A stretch of DNA of 45,562 nt, taken from assembly GCA_002633005.1 (NCBI GenBank), contig NMRA01000201.1, positions 75,139-120,700 of the forward strand. Reading direction: 5' to 3'. The notes below the pieces were generated by a model that was not told the DNA's origin, did not search any database, and saw only the letters and a program-made list of their open reading frames with translations. Below are positions 34,401-45,128 of the stretch, piece by piece. The first letter of the stretch is position 1; every line of letters begins with the position of its first letter. The position numbers and the translations under genes are program-made. This stretch comes from Phoronis australis (taxonomy: Eukaryota > Phoronida > Phoronidae).

Positions 34401-36500
34401 CCATAATGATGGTTGTAGAGCCAGTGGACAATACGTATTTTCGAAAAGTGTCTTTTCAGGACTAGTTTTCAACTTACCCCTTCTGAACTTAGAATATACA
34501 CCAGCAGTCCGTTACCACAGCCGAGGTCAACAAATCGTTGACTGGATGACCCTTGACCTTCCCACAAGAGCTGAAAATGAAAGTACATGGCTGAGGCACA
34601 TGTCTTTCGATTTAAAAAGATTTTTGAGAGAAATTAAAATACACAGGTCTGCTTCCAAGCTACTAGGGTAATCCTTAGTCTATTTAAAACACAACATGAC
34701 AGACAAGGGAGATTTTATTTGAACAGATGTTCCACAAAAGTTTAGCATAAGAAATTTTTAGTCTACTAGAACCTTGGTTTACACTGCGTAAATGCAATAA
34801 AACAATGTATCCTTCATTTGCAGCAAGGTGAACAGTCTTAGAAAAATGACAGTTTTGGGCAAAGTAATGAAGAATTAACTGTTTACGCATCAACATGTGT
34901 ACAGAGACAACAACTGTATTGCCAAATTACAAGTTATTTAGGACACACTACTCAGAGGAGAAAAAGGAAAATTCAGGTAAAGATTCTTTTGCTATTTGAC
35001 GTGTACTTACTAACAGATAAGTTGCAATGGCAACATCTTCGTAGACAAACTTCTGCGGATCTGTTTTCTCGGGCCAAATCTGAAAGATTGCAAGAAACAA
35101 ATAAGAGTAGACTAAGGAACAAAACATTCAAGGAAAATGTGATAGAACTGGCAAAGGTAGACTAAAGCTGTAAAAATTTCACCTACATTTTTCACATTTT
35201 GATCGAAACATTTTGAAAAAGGACAGGTCTTTACAGCTTCGATTCTACTTCACTATCAATGGTGAGAAATGTTAATCAGCTATCCTTTCCTTTGTTTTCA
35301 TCAATTTAGAACACAGAACACAGAAACATTGGTTACATAACGTCTCAAAAGAGCACCATTCGGAATTGCTTTTGACCAAGATTATTTGCACTTTATAACT
35401 ACTTTGAATTGAAGTTTTACTCCTCTCACGCACTTCTGCAGACTAATGTACCTCCACAAGCTTTCTACCATACTTGATCTTGAGCAGTTGATACCTCTCA
35501 CTGTATTTGTCAATGGGAACCAGTCTCAATGACTGTGTCAGCGACGACATTTTCTCTTTACTCCACTTGATGATTTTAGGCAAAAGCTGATCAAAAAGCC
35601 ATGTCGGACTAATGCAAAGAGAGGAGGGCTCTATGATGCGAGGATCAGTGAGCAATTGAAGTTGGATCCTGTGTACAAAACATGAATGAATTACTTCATA
35701 ATGTTGCTAAGACTATGCAATTTTACTATGTATTAACATTCTTGGGAACAAGACGAACCTGATTGCAAGTGGGCTTAGAAATAAAAAGTCGGTTTATGAC
35801 TGAAAGTGTAGGTTGATCGCCCCTTTAAGAAAGAAATATTGTTAAAAGTATAAACTGTAAACCACACTGACAGCAAACAAATAAGGTAGCAGTAAATTAC
35901 ACATCAAGGGCAAAAGCCTGTTTACAGCCTAAAATAAACCATGCTCAAAGAAGACAAAGCTACACACCTGCCACCTGCAGTAACATCCTCTAAATACTCA
36001 ATCAAATAGATTAACTCCTGACATGGTGATGATGACACGTCTTTACATGTCGACAAGTTCACAACCGGAATGAACAGAACACAGTGACACGTCTTGTCCA
36101 CTATGACTAATTCCCTGACCGTGCACTGTTTGTCCAACTGCTTTGGCAGGAGATCTCGTAGATACACAGAACCTTCACAGCCACAGTTAGCAACAACACA
36201 ATTCTGCACATCTTCCGAAGTATCACTGTTCTTGGCCCACGTGTCACTCAGAAAAGACGAGACAAAACCTGTTTCGAAATCCCCCTCAGAAATCTTTTTT
36301 AGAAGTTTGCCTTTGAACCTGTCTATATTTTGTATGAAGGAACGGACGCACTGGAAATTGTGCAGATCCTCATTGAGAAGTACTTTAGCACCACACATTC
36401 GCCTATTGACGACATGGGGCTTGTTAATCCAGACAGTCACAGCATCAATGAACTGTTCTGACGTTCCACTTGTAGCAGCAGAAACTGTTTTCTCAGTCAT
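28404..36500 (-). CDS. TRMT44: tRNA (uracil-O(2)-)-methyltransferase, TRMT44 (METTL19) orthologue
   Basis: Ten exons with matching phases: 36500-35968, 35668-35452, 35079-35011, 34570-34478, 33779-33708, 33262-33156, 31789-31606, 31125-30819, 30330-30214 and 28630-28404, totalling 1926 bp and 641 residues (human is about 757). The family is a SAM-dependent 2'-O-methyltransferase of tRNA-Ser uridine 44. Exon 4 holds SAM motif I, RFVDLGCGNGLLVYIL; exon 6 has FDWLIGNHSDELTPWIPVIA; exon 7 has FFVLPCCHHDFNCKFSRR and RIPSTKR; exon 9 has ELFDKSTLQQLKQECGGLQT. The last exon carries a CCCH zinc finger (C-x9-C-x6-C-x3-H, from KLCWFH to CSFGH). The start ATG at 36500 is preceded in frame by a TGA 39 bases upstream. 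No frameshift or missing key residue is seen, so the gene appears intact. Confidence 0.94.
28870..29277. other. TRMT44 intron sequence, possible decayed repeat
   Basis: AGTGGTCAAGGTTTATAG near 28882 and CTATAAACCCCTC near 28931 are partly inverted, and TAGACCACTTA (28974) resembles the complement of TTAGTGGTCTTA near 29203. No clear element borders were found. Confidence 0.25.
29278..29792. mobile_element. 515-bp terminal-inverted-repeat element in TRMT44 intron (family copy 1)
   Basis: The left end ATAATTCTCCATTTATTTC pairs with the right end GAAATAAGTAGAGAATTACG. The left 320 bp is homologous, in inverted orientation, to 43895-44187, sharing blocks such as TTTGCACTTTGGAAAATGTC (here ATTGCACTTTGGAAAATGTC) and AAGGCTACTTGG (there GAGGCTACTTGG). 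It lies in the last intron of TRMT44 (between exons ending 30214 and starting 28630). It is non-coding and looks like a MITE. Confidence 0.7.
33356..33663. mobile_element. 308-bp terminal-inverted-repeat element in TRMT44 intron
   Basis: The left end CAGTGGTAAAAATTCTCCAG and the right end, read on the other strand, CACTGTAAAAACTCTCCAG, match over about 24 bp including CTCCAGTTTGG. Inside, AAATTTGGGACACTGAAA occurs twice (33394 and 33484). It lies between exons 33779-33708 and 33262-33156. CAGTG ends recall hAT-type elements, but no 8-bp target duplication is visible. Confidence 0.65.
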
Positions 36501-37478
36501 GCTGGTAACAAGATCCTGCTTATGTCGATTTCATCTTCGTCAAAAACAGCTGTATAGTTCTGGTAAACCTACGTGCTGATGTTGCATGATTTCTTCACTC
36601 TGAAAGTAAGTAAACAATCAAGACATTATGATAAAACTTCGCTTTTAGCTTCCCCCAGGCAGAACATTAATATTTTGAGCTTACCTTGTTCGTTACAGCC
36701 ATTAAAAGACACACAATCTGCCAAACGTCATTTGCATGAAACACTCCATCGCTTTTATAACCAAAAGTCAAAGTGGCGTCTTTCAGATTCAGGAAATCGT
36801 GAGAACTTCATCAAAGGCAAAGCAAATTCGTTCCGAATTTCATTTGTGTACAATAAAATACTCATAACTCTATAACTACCAACAAAGTGCAACCACTTCT
36901 ACTAATGTGCAGTGAATACTGCACAAACCTGTGAGAAAATCACACAGGATTGAAGAATCAGCAAAAAATGGCCAACAGATGGCGTTCTGTTTTACGCCTT
37001 TTACGGTACTCTCACGTGGGTTCCCTGATGCATGCGAAAAATAAATTAGAGTACAAGGCCTACAGAATAACCACAGCTATATACAGCTAGGAAACAAGTC
37101 TAGTTTTGTTTCCACTGTTGATGGCTTTGTTTTTAGTATTTTCGCATTGACTGGCGTATAATAGGCTAGTTTACCGTACAAACATAACTCGCAGCTCATC
37201 GACAATAAACGTAGACTCGAGTCGCATCTCGCGCTACACAAATGCCACATCCGGCAAACTATATCGATTAGCATAAACATGCAAAAATATTTAAAAAGTA
37301 AATTAAAATACAAAATTTCTAAATTAATTTCATTTTGCATCATTGGAAATTATTTTTTTTTTCAAATATCTAGAGTAATTTTTATTATTTGGAGTGTTTT
37401 TGATATAATTTGATATTCGTTTTGTGAAAATTATCGGAAGTCACTAATATTCGTCTGTTGAGAACGTGTTGAGTTAAG
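36501..37478. promoter_or_regulatory. Divergent promoter region between TRMT44 and the membrane-protein gene
   Basis: The two start codons point away from each other with 978 bp between them. The region holds CCAACAGATGGCG at 36972-36984 (close to the CTCF consensus) and CACGTG at 37013-37018. No convincing TATA box in a fixed position is seen. Regulatory function is inferred from position and motif match only. Confidence 0.5.
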
Positions 37479-40400
37479 ATGATTTTATGTTTCACTGGTT
37501 TTATTGAATACTTGCCATTTTTATGGCTACTATCGATGCCAGTTTACGGTTCTTTTTATGGTGTTGATGTTGTAGTTCAGTATTTTATTCAGATGGCAAC
37601 AGTTATTTTAATTACATCCTGTCTTCCTCGTCAGTTGGTAAGTGATATTTCCCTGATTGACAATCATAAGATTAACTTCATTAAAAACATAAGTTTTATT
37701 ACAGTGGGTGGTGTCAGTGGTGGATATTGTTTATGGTACTAGATAGCTGTTCCTTTGCGCATGCGCAGTTGTCTTGTAATAGCAATCTTAGCTAATAAAC
37801 GGTGATCTTACTCACTCTCTGAAAGTCCCTGTTATACCCAACAATCGGCCGTGCGAAACCGATTGTTACATGGTGGCAGCTGTGGGATTGGCCCAGGACC
37901 GGTTTGATGCAAGCTGTTGGTGAGCTTTGAACTGAAACCTACCCAAACTAAGCGATTCTGATCTCATCTAGTTCGGGCTCCGTCACTGTGACTGTGCCTC
38001 GCATATTTTCCGATAGAACTCGCTACCGGACACTATCGTTTACACAACGCTCTCGCATCTGACAATCATGTCGGACTCTGAAGAAAGCACACACTCACAC
38101 AAACGGGCAATACATATTAAGCCTCCCAGCCCTGTTAAGCTGGCCACTGACCCTCAAGGGCAGTGGAAACTGTGGAAGCAAATATATACAAACTACTGCA
38201 TAGTAACTGAACTTGACGACTCTCGTACGGAGGCGTACAAACGTGCATTTTTAATCTCAGTGATGGGCACAGAAGCACTCGAACTGTACAACACGTGTGA
38301 CCCTAAAGACACGGACACCGCCACTGACATTCTAAGAAAGCTTGATAACCGCATTCTCGGCAAGACCAATGAAACTTTTGAGCGGTATTGTTTTAATGCA
38401 AGAAGTCAAAAATCGGGAGAGTCGGTAGATACTTACCTCNGCACCAATACTAACGATACGGACATTTCAACTAGAAAACCGATTACAAACGAAGCTGATT
38501 ACTCAATACGCAGTGAAACCAATCATGATACCAAGTTTGCCTCTCAGACCACCTTTACAACTGGAACGTACATAACACGCTCAGGACGTAGCGTAAAACC
38601 ACCTAAGCGGTTTGATTGTTGAATAAGAACTAATTAGGACATGGACTGAACAATTATTGGTTTAACATGTAGCTTAAGTTTTACTCTAACGACAGTAGAT
38701 CTAAGTATGTCGCTTTAATTTAGTTTATATCAAGCTCTCAAAAGACGGGGGATGTTTATGGTACTAGATAGCTGTTCCTTTGCGCATGCGCAGTTGTCTT
38801 GTAATAGCAATCTTAGCTAATAAACGGTGATCTTACTCACTCTCTGAAAGTCCCTGTTATACCCAACAATCGGCCGTGCGAAACCGATTGTTACAGATAT
38901 GAAGAACAGATTTACTCAATGACCTGTGATCAGATCAATTATGACATGGTCCAACATTCAAGATTGATTGCTGTTCATTGCTTAGACCCTGGTTAGGGAC
39001 GAGTTAGCAGCGCTGGACGCTTAGCCAAACCCAAGTCGCATTTGGCGACTTGGCAAAAATCTGAGGTCATCAAACGAAATCTGAGGTCGCCAAAATTGAA
39101 AACAAAACCGTCAGCGCTGACGAATAGATCCTCTATTCGGCGTAAATTTTCTTTGACTTTCTACAAAAAAAAACATTGTGCGGTCCTTGTCCTTCTCATT
39201 CAGACGTCAGATGTATATTCAGTCTCAAATGTAGTTATTCCTCCCACTGACGACCATGGGACGCAGATGACTGCATGGCATGGTGGTGTGAATTTCGCCG
39301 ATCTTGCCAGATTTCTGCCGAACAATTACGACTACTGTCTGTATACTTCTTGTACGTTTTACTTTAAACGTGGTGACATATGTGCCGAATTCTCAAAATA
39401 AATGGAACAATTGTGAATCAAAGTTAACAACTCTAGGAATGCAATTTCAGTTTTGGAAGTCAACGCAAACCTTGAAACGAATTTAGAAGGAAATTTTATC
39501 TGGCTTTGAACCTTGTGGAAAATTTCTTTGACAACTGCCGCTTGCAAAAACTGCAAGCAAAGCAGTGGTTTGTGACTGGTTAGGGTTGGCGGTTCATGTA
39601 ACTGCTGTGTGCACATCAAGAATTTCTGCAAATTAGGCTTGACCCAGGCTTCGCTAGTACCATTCAAGCATTAGACACATTCAGGAGAGCAGGAGATAAA
39701 ACTAAGTGGCAATTTTTCATCCAAGTGACCATTTCAGCTAGCCATAGTTTGTGTTGAAGTCACGTTATCAAGGTTGCCCACTCCTCTTGTTATCAATTAA
39801 CTTTCAGATGTTTGTATAATGAAGAAGAGTGGCATCCTCACACCCTCAATTTGAAATGGTGACCTGGGATTTAACTCCCAAGTCATTCTGGGTGGCGGTC
39901 AAGAGTTTCAAATGCCGCAGACAGGTCTGTCATTCTGAAGCCAGTAATCCATGTTGGCCGAAATTGTGATACGAGTAACAATAAGAATGAAACGTGGTAT
40001 TTTGCTATATTTTCAGAATTTTTTATCAACATTTCTTCAGACATCAGTCTTCGGTATTCTCATCAGCACTTCGCTCTTATCACCCCCATCGTTCATATTG
40101 TGGATGGTGGGAAAACTTTTGACATGGACCGAGCCATTGCTGTTGGTAGGGGAAGCAAGTGGTGCCATCCTGCTGTTCATGAGCATTAGCATTTTTCTGT
40201 CCGAAAAAATTGATGACAACCCAAGAATGTTCAAGGTTTGTTCTTTTATCAATTCCTAGCCACACCAAGAGTTTTAATTCATGTTGAATTAAGAAAGCTT
40301 ACTGGCTATGCTTGAATCTTACTCCTACGTTGTGGTCCTATGGTGCTGCAATCTATTTTTGCCAGTTCAAAAACCTATGCGCTCCAGAACTCTTGAGATC

Positions 40401-43400
40401 CGATTAACAGAATCCATAAGTGTATTATCCTTCATGACCAGTTTCCTTCGTTTGGATGGTGGGGACTACACCAGCTCTGACTGACACTCTGTCTCAAGTG
40501 TGTGCACCGCAATAAGTAAATGTGGCTTGTGAACACGATAGCCCAATTAAAGTTCTTATTGTATTTGTCTAAGGAATTCAGAGCTCCTAATAAATTAGCT
40601 CATCAAGTTAGAAGTCTAAGAGATGCAAATTAATGAGAATGTAAAGTTATTGAACATTCTCCATCGTATGATTATTTTTTCTCAGTCTGCAACACCTTCT
40701 TATTTCTAGATGCTCATCCTTGGACTCGCTGGTGCTTGTTATGTTACTGTGTCTGTGGCTTTGATTGCCCTCTTCACATCTCCTAACATTGTGTGGTAAG
40801 TGATTCAAACTCATTTGTAGTCTACAACATCTGTTTGTTCACAAAATGTGTCTCATGTTTAGATATCTTCAAGCAGAATAAAATTTCCTCCTTTGTTGTG
40901 GGCTATCAATGTAGATTTGAGTGCATGTTTGGGATAGTTAATTATACCTTGTGCCTTTTTGCCATGTCTATGTTAACCTGTAGAATGTGTTCGCTTGTTC
41001 TCATTCCTCCTTATACAATTGTGTGTCCTACAATAGGCCTATCGTGAAACCTCAGGAATACTGAACAAACATAATTCCCAGAGTTGGTCTTTTCTCATTT
41101 TCCTGAGGCTTCTAACATTTTTGTGAAGTCTCACATTTTCTCACAATCATTGTCAGATAGTAGCTTCGGTGTTAGTCTTTAAATATGATTTAGCATTTAT
41201 AAAATATTTGATATTCTATTTTCTAAATTAAGGAAAACGGCAAATTTCTCTTATCTACCATATTGTGTCCTAAACTGGTTAGATTTTACCATATGATGAC
41301 TTGGGTTCATGTCTGCCACAGGTATACTGTCCTGCTATTGACTGTGCTGTGTACAACACATCTAAGCATGTGGTGGTCTGAAGACGGTATCATAACAGAT
41401 GCTGCGTTCATTACGCTCTGCTCTGCCATTTTACTGAACGTCAAGGAACAAGAAAACTACTACTTGACACAGCCTTTGGAGATACCCGACACCTGGAACA
41501 CGTAAGAAGTACAATTAAATGACACATATTCAAAGGAGCCTTAATGAAGCAATACAATCCGCGTCTTCTGGCAAAAACTCTTCTTTTGTTTTAAGCCATT
41601 TTTATGATGGACTTGCCTATTAGCAATGTAGTTAGATTACATTTCTTCGCCGACTGTTCAAAAGTATTTAGCCGTCAAACAGCATCGATCTGTGTCATTT
41701 TAATTTGGACTCCCATCTTCTTTCCCATTGACCTTTTGCTGTTTAATATTTGCGGGACATTCGCATTGGATTGTGGGACACCAGTCAGCCAAGCAAAATG
41801 AAACTGACCAATGAAGTCGTGGTAGAATTCCGTAGACACAAGAATCTCCCAAGGGGTTGTATTGTTATGTTGTGCTTGGCTTGTAAAACATGGTGATATC
41901 TCGTGAAGTCTTGCGAGATTCTTCCATCTACAGAGCACAAGCCAGATAACACACACCTATATTTGCAGCCAACAGATGGCGATGAACTTGTGTATCCCAC
42001 AATTCTCTGACTGCGTCCTGTCCCTAGTTTTCTGACATCATCTGAAGAGAAGCAGACGGCAGATCTGTCTCAGTCACCTTACAAATCTTGAGCTGTACAT
42101 CCCAATTTAAAACTGGATCTTGTGTCTGCTTTCTGCATCAAAGAGGATAACAATTATTCTGTACTGGCAAAAGCAGCTTATTACTAGACTACGCATTTTG
42201 TTTCCAACTTTCTATGTGAAAACTCCTTCAATTGGACCACTTACCTCTGTAAAATGTGTACCTTGCTCAGACAGAAGTGATTTTTGGGCTTTGGAAGAAT
42301 GGACAATTTGATGCTGATGGGGATCTATTGGGCAGGATCTGAGTTATTGAATTTTAACACCTTCAGTGTTTGATTAGGTGCTGAAACCAATGTGGCTGTT
42401 AGCCGTATGGTCTGTGGCTGAACATTACTAAGATGGAATCAATGATTTTTAGTAAAGTAAACACACTTTTATGCAAGTCCAGTCTAGTGTCTTTACCCTG
42501 AGATGTTCAAACACGCAATATTCTTCAAGTTGGGACAGAAATGATTACTAAACCCTCCATATTTCAATTTTTGAAATGCTTCCTACATTACTGTATGCAA
42601 ATGCTCATAATTAGACCAAATGCTTAGTGACATCTGTTCCATACAAACCATGTTAAAAGTAAAGTGAATTATGTTAAAGTTATTATTTTTTTTAAATCCC
42701 AATTGTCCTGCCTTCTGTGTCTCAAATGGAACTTAACAATTTCACCAAAAGTAGTATATTATGGAGATTGTTATGATTATTGCTAGCAAATGCGTGTTTC
42801 ATTTCAACAACAATTGTAGTATTTTTTAGATTCCACAACATCTCTTACTTGACCATATTCAAAGAAGCAATTCATGGAAGTGCAAGTAAGTGTCCCAATT
42901 AACTTCAGTCGCGGAACATACTACAATTTATGGTAATTCTTCTCTTATTTCCTACAAAAGAAATATATTTTCCCAATAGTCAGAGTTTTCTAAATAAACC
43001 GAATTATATACAGACTTCGTAGTTGATTGGTGTGCGAAATCAACTGAATAACCAAGCATTGAAAACAACCATTGGCGAATTCTGAGCAGCACTTGCGATA
43101 GTAGAGCTAAGTCCATTCACCAACTTGGCGAATGCTTTCGCAACTGACTTGAGAATAAAAATTAATTTTGGGAAACCTACTCACGTACTGTAGACTCACA
43201 GTCAGAGTCGTGCCGCAAACGACATTCGTACTTTGATTCCGAGTCCTAAAAATAGCAAGCAAATATTCCATTTCATGTCTGTCACTCCCCCTGAAATCAC
43301 TCTTTTACTGCGATGAAATGTTCGACTGTGTCGTGGAAGGGGGGAGCGCAGCGTTCTTGGTAATTGCGATTTCTTACTTCATAGCGAGATCTCGTTTGGG

Positions 43401-44844
43401 TGCTGCCGCTTGTTGTCTGCAAGTGACAATGTCAAGATGGTAAGGTAAATGTCAAAATGTCAATTTGTTACTTAATGGGTTTGATATTCTCTATTCTACA
43501 CGGTCAAATCATTTATCTTTATTTTGCAAGTCACAAGAAATGTTAACATTTTTGGATCTAAATGTCTTGCTCATCAAAATGCCCACGTGACCGACATACC
43601 CCACCGTAACCCAGAGATAGGGGGAATCCGTGCCCATTTTTTTTAGGATCAACATCATTGAAATGCCCATGTGGCTGGCATACCCCGCCGTAATCCAGGG
43701 ATAGGGGGAACCCCTGCCGAATTTTTTTAGGTCAATATCATGTCATCAAGACCAGAGTACTCCCAACGTAACCTTGGGGATAAGGAGAAAGTATTTGGCT
43801 AATAATTTTTGAAAATGGCTAAAAGTTTTCATATGCTTTAGTCATTTTGGCTAATGCCTTTATAAGTCTTGCGCGAGCCTAGGCATGTGACTCATTTGTG
43901 ACACCACACTCATCAAGGTCACCCTTTTCACCTCATATTTACGTCATGAGATATTCCATAGTTTTGAATATAGAATACTCAGACTGCAGTTAAATAGGTG
44001 TGTATTATTAGAATTAATGACTGGGCTCTCCATTGACATTTTCCAAAGTGCAAACTGTCTGCGAATTATGTGAGGCAAGATATTCCCAAGTAGCCTCATG
44101 AGAAACAAGTGAGAGACAAAATATTATTTTCCAAAAATATTGTATGTGCGAAATGAGGTGAGGCGAAATAAGTGGAGAATTACCGTATTTGAAATCTCAT
44201 AAGTCAGTGATATGTTGACGATGTTCTTCTGTTGCTCTTTTAATGGTAAGACCATTCTTGTTGACTAAAAAAAAACGTTTTATAAGAAAATAGCGGTAAT
44301 GAGTGAGAATCAACATTGTATACAAAACTGTGCCAAATTGATGGTGGATTGCCTGTTTGCTTTGAGAGATGAGGAGCATAGTTTGTTATGCAGTTGTCAT
44401 TAAATTAAAAATCTGAGCATTTTAGCAGTGCAGTAAGTCTTAAGAAAATAAAAAGTGACAACTGTTCGTGTTCATATTTGAATCCAGATCATTCATACAG
44501 TTTGTCCTTCCTCACTGTTCTAATGTTGTTACATTGGTACTCCACTTGTAAAATGCTGAATAGAGAGTTGGGTTGCATGTACTGTAAGCAAATCACATTG
44601 GGTTGGTTTATGACACACTTATCTCCTTCGTCCTTATCTTTTGACGATGATGCTGCGGCATAATTTTATGGTCTAAAGACTAATGCCAACTTTCTCCCAT
44701 TTCCTATGTTTGACAGTGCATTTTTCTTCAGCTAACACTGCCAAGGCCATGATGTTTCTACGTAAAGTCATGTCTCCTGTCTATGTTTCTATGATGGCGG
44801 TAAGAGTATGCAGTGTTCTGTCTCTCTACAGTAGTTTTTGTCAG
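37479..44844 (+). CDS. Multi-pass membrane protein, unrecognised, 3' end outside window
   Basis: Six exons chain with matching phases: 37479-37637, 40017-40235, 40710-40795, 41322-41501, 42830-42885 and 44732-44844 (alternative donor after 44799). An in-frame TGA six bases before the ATG supports the start. The 271 residues contain hydrophobic stretches that look like five or six membrane spans: FLWLLSMPVYGSF and VVQYFIQMATVILI (exon 1), FGILISTSLL and SGAILLFMSISIFL (exon 2), MLILGLAGACYVTVSVALIA (exon 3), TVLLLTVLCTTHLSMWW (exon 4). Between them are polar loops such as SEKIDDNPRMFK and NVKEQENYYLTQPLEIPD. No enzyme motif, signal or known family signature was identified. The exon structure is consistent throughout, so I regard the gene as real and functional, with function unknown. 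It is divergent from TRMT44. Confidence 0.8.
37728..37870 (+). repeat. 5' LTR
   Basis: 143 bp, beginning TGTTTATGG and ending GATTGTTACA. It contains TGCGCATGCGCA (37756-37767), AATAAA (37794-37799) and is preceded by the target duplication GATAT. Confidence 0.9.
38068..38622 (+). pseudogene. Chimeric gag/pol frame across the N
   Basis: The left part, up to 38439, is the gag N-terminal half of a Gypsy-type element (MGTEALELYNTCDP, GKTNETFERYCFNARSQKSG). The right part, from 38441, is the Ser/Thr-rich tail and basic motif of the pol C-terminus. They appear as one frame only because a single N stands for a gap of unknown length; it is not one protein. Confidence 0.8.
38753..38895 (+). repeat. 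3' LTR
   Basis: 143 bp with the same ends and no difference from the 5' LTR that I could find. It is preceded by a polypurine tract and followed by GATAT. Confidence 0.9.
38901..40016. other. Rest of intron 1 of the membrane-protein gene
   Basis: No exon recognised. A short tandem AAATCTGAGGTC(A/G)(T/C)CAAA occurs twice near 39057 and 39078, with GGCGACTTGGC and CAGCGCTG palindromic bits nearby. The rest is unremarkable AT-rich sequence. Confidence 0.4.
43575..43793. repeat. Tandem repeat of about 85 bp, 2.5 copies
   Basis: Units start near 43575, 43656 and 43742. The first two share AATGCCCA(C/T)GTG, then CATACCCC(A/G)CCGTAA, then AGGGATAGGGGGAA-like and a TTTTTTTAGG end. The third is shorter and diverged (ACTCCCAACGTAACCTTGGG). 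It lies in intron 5 of the membrane-protein gene. Confidence 0.65.
43895..44187. mobile_element. Partial copy of the 29278 element family, inverted
   Basis: Read on the minus strand this segment follows 29278-29605 block by block: TTCTCCACTTATTTCGC, TTTGGAAAATAATATTTTG, GAGGCTACTTGG, TTGCACTTTGGAAAATGTC, AATACACACCT, ACGTAAATATGA and GGGTGACCTTGA. The right boundary TGGAGAATTACCGTA is the terminal inverted repeat. The other end was not found, so the copy is truncated. Confidence 0.7.
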
Positions 44845-45128
44845 GTAAGTAAAGCATAGTTTACTTGCCACAAGTATTCATAAAGTTGGTTATGGTTAGG
44901 AGCTTATCACTGATTTATGTGTTGGGAGTTCTGCACAACCTGTTGGTGGTTTTGACATAACCACCCCGTTTTTGTCGTGTTTTATCGTATCGCTCTTGTC
45001 TTTTTAGGGAATTATGTTTCCTCGAGATTGACCTAAACTACCCAATTTACTAAGCGATACCATTTGTACTGCCCGATGTGGTCTGAATTTTAAGAAAAAA
45101 ACAGATTTTTATTACCGTAATCGTTCGG

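Larger units (their letters stand above)
37728..38895 (+). mobile_element. Young LTR retrotransposon, interior mostly missing (N at 38440)
   Basis: It has two 143-bp LTRs that I read as identical, a 5-bp duplication GATAT on both sides (37723-37727 and 38896-38900), a primer-binding-like TGGTGGCAGCTG right after the 5' LTR, and a purine tract AAAGACGGGGGA right before the 3' LTR. A gag start (MSDSEESTHSHKR, then LATDPQGQWKLWKQIYTNY) runs from 38068 to the N. After the N the frame shows a pol-like C-terminus (TRSGRSVKPPKRF) ending at 38622. The interior between gag and the pol tail is absent. It sits in intron 1 of the membrane-protein gene, same orientation. Confidence 0.9.

Noticed and set aside
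36094-36579. 161-codon plus-strand frame
   Set aside because: It is the antisense shadow of TRMT44 exon 1, whose minus-strand translation continues in phase into the next exon.
38068-38622. A single 184-residue host gene
   Set aside because: The frame crosses N 38440 and joins a gag start to a pol end between two LTRs.
39042-39401. 119-codon plus-strand frame in intron 1
   Set aside because: No similarity and no suitable splice sites; the flanking exons join in phase without it.
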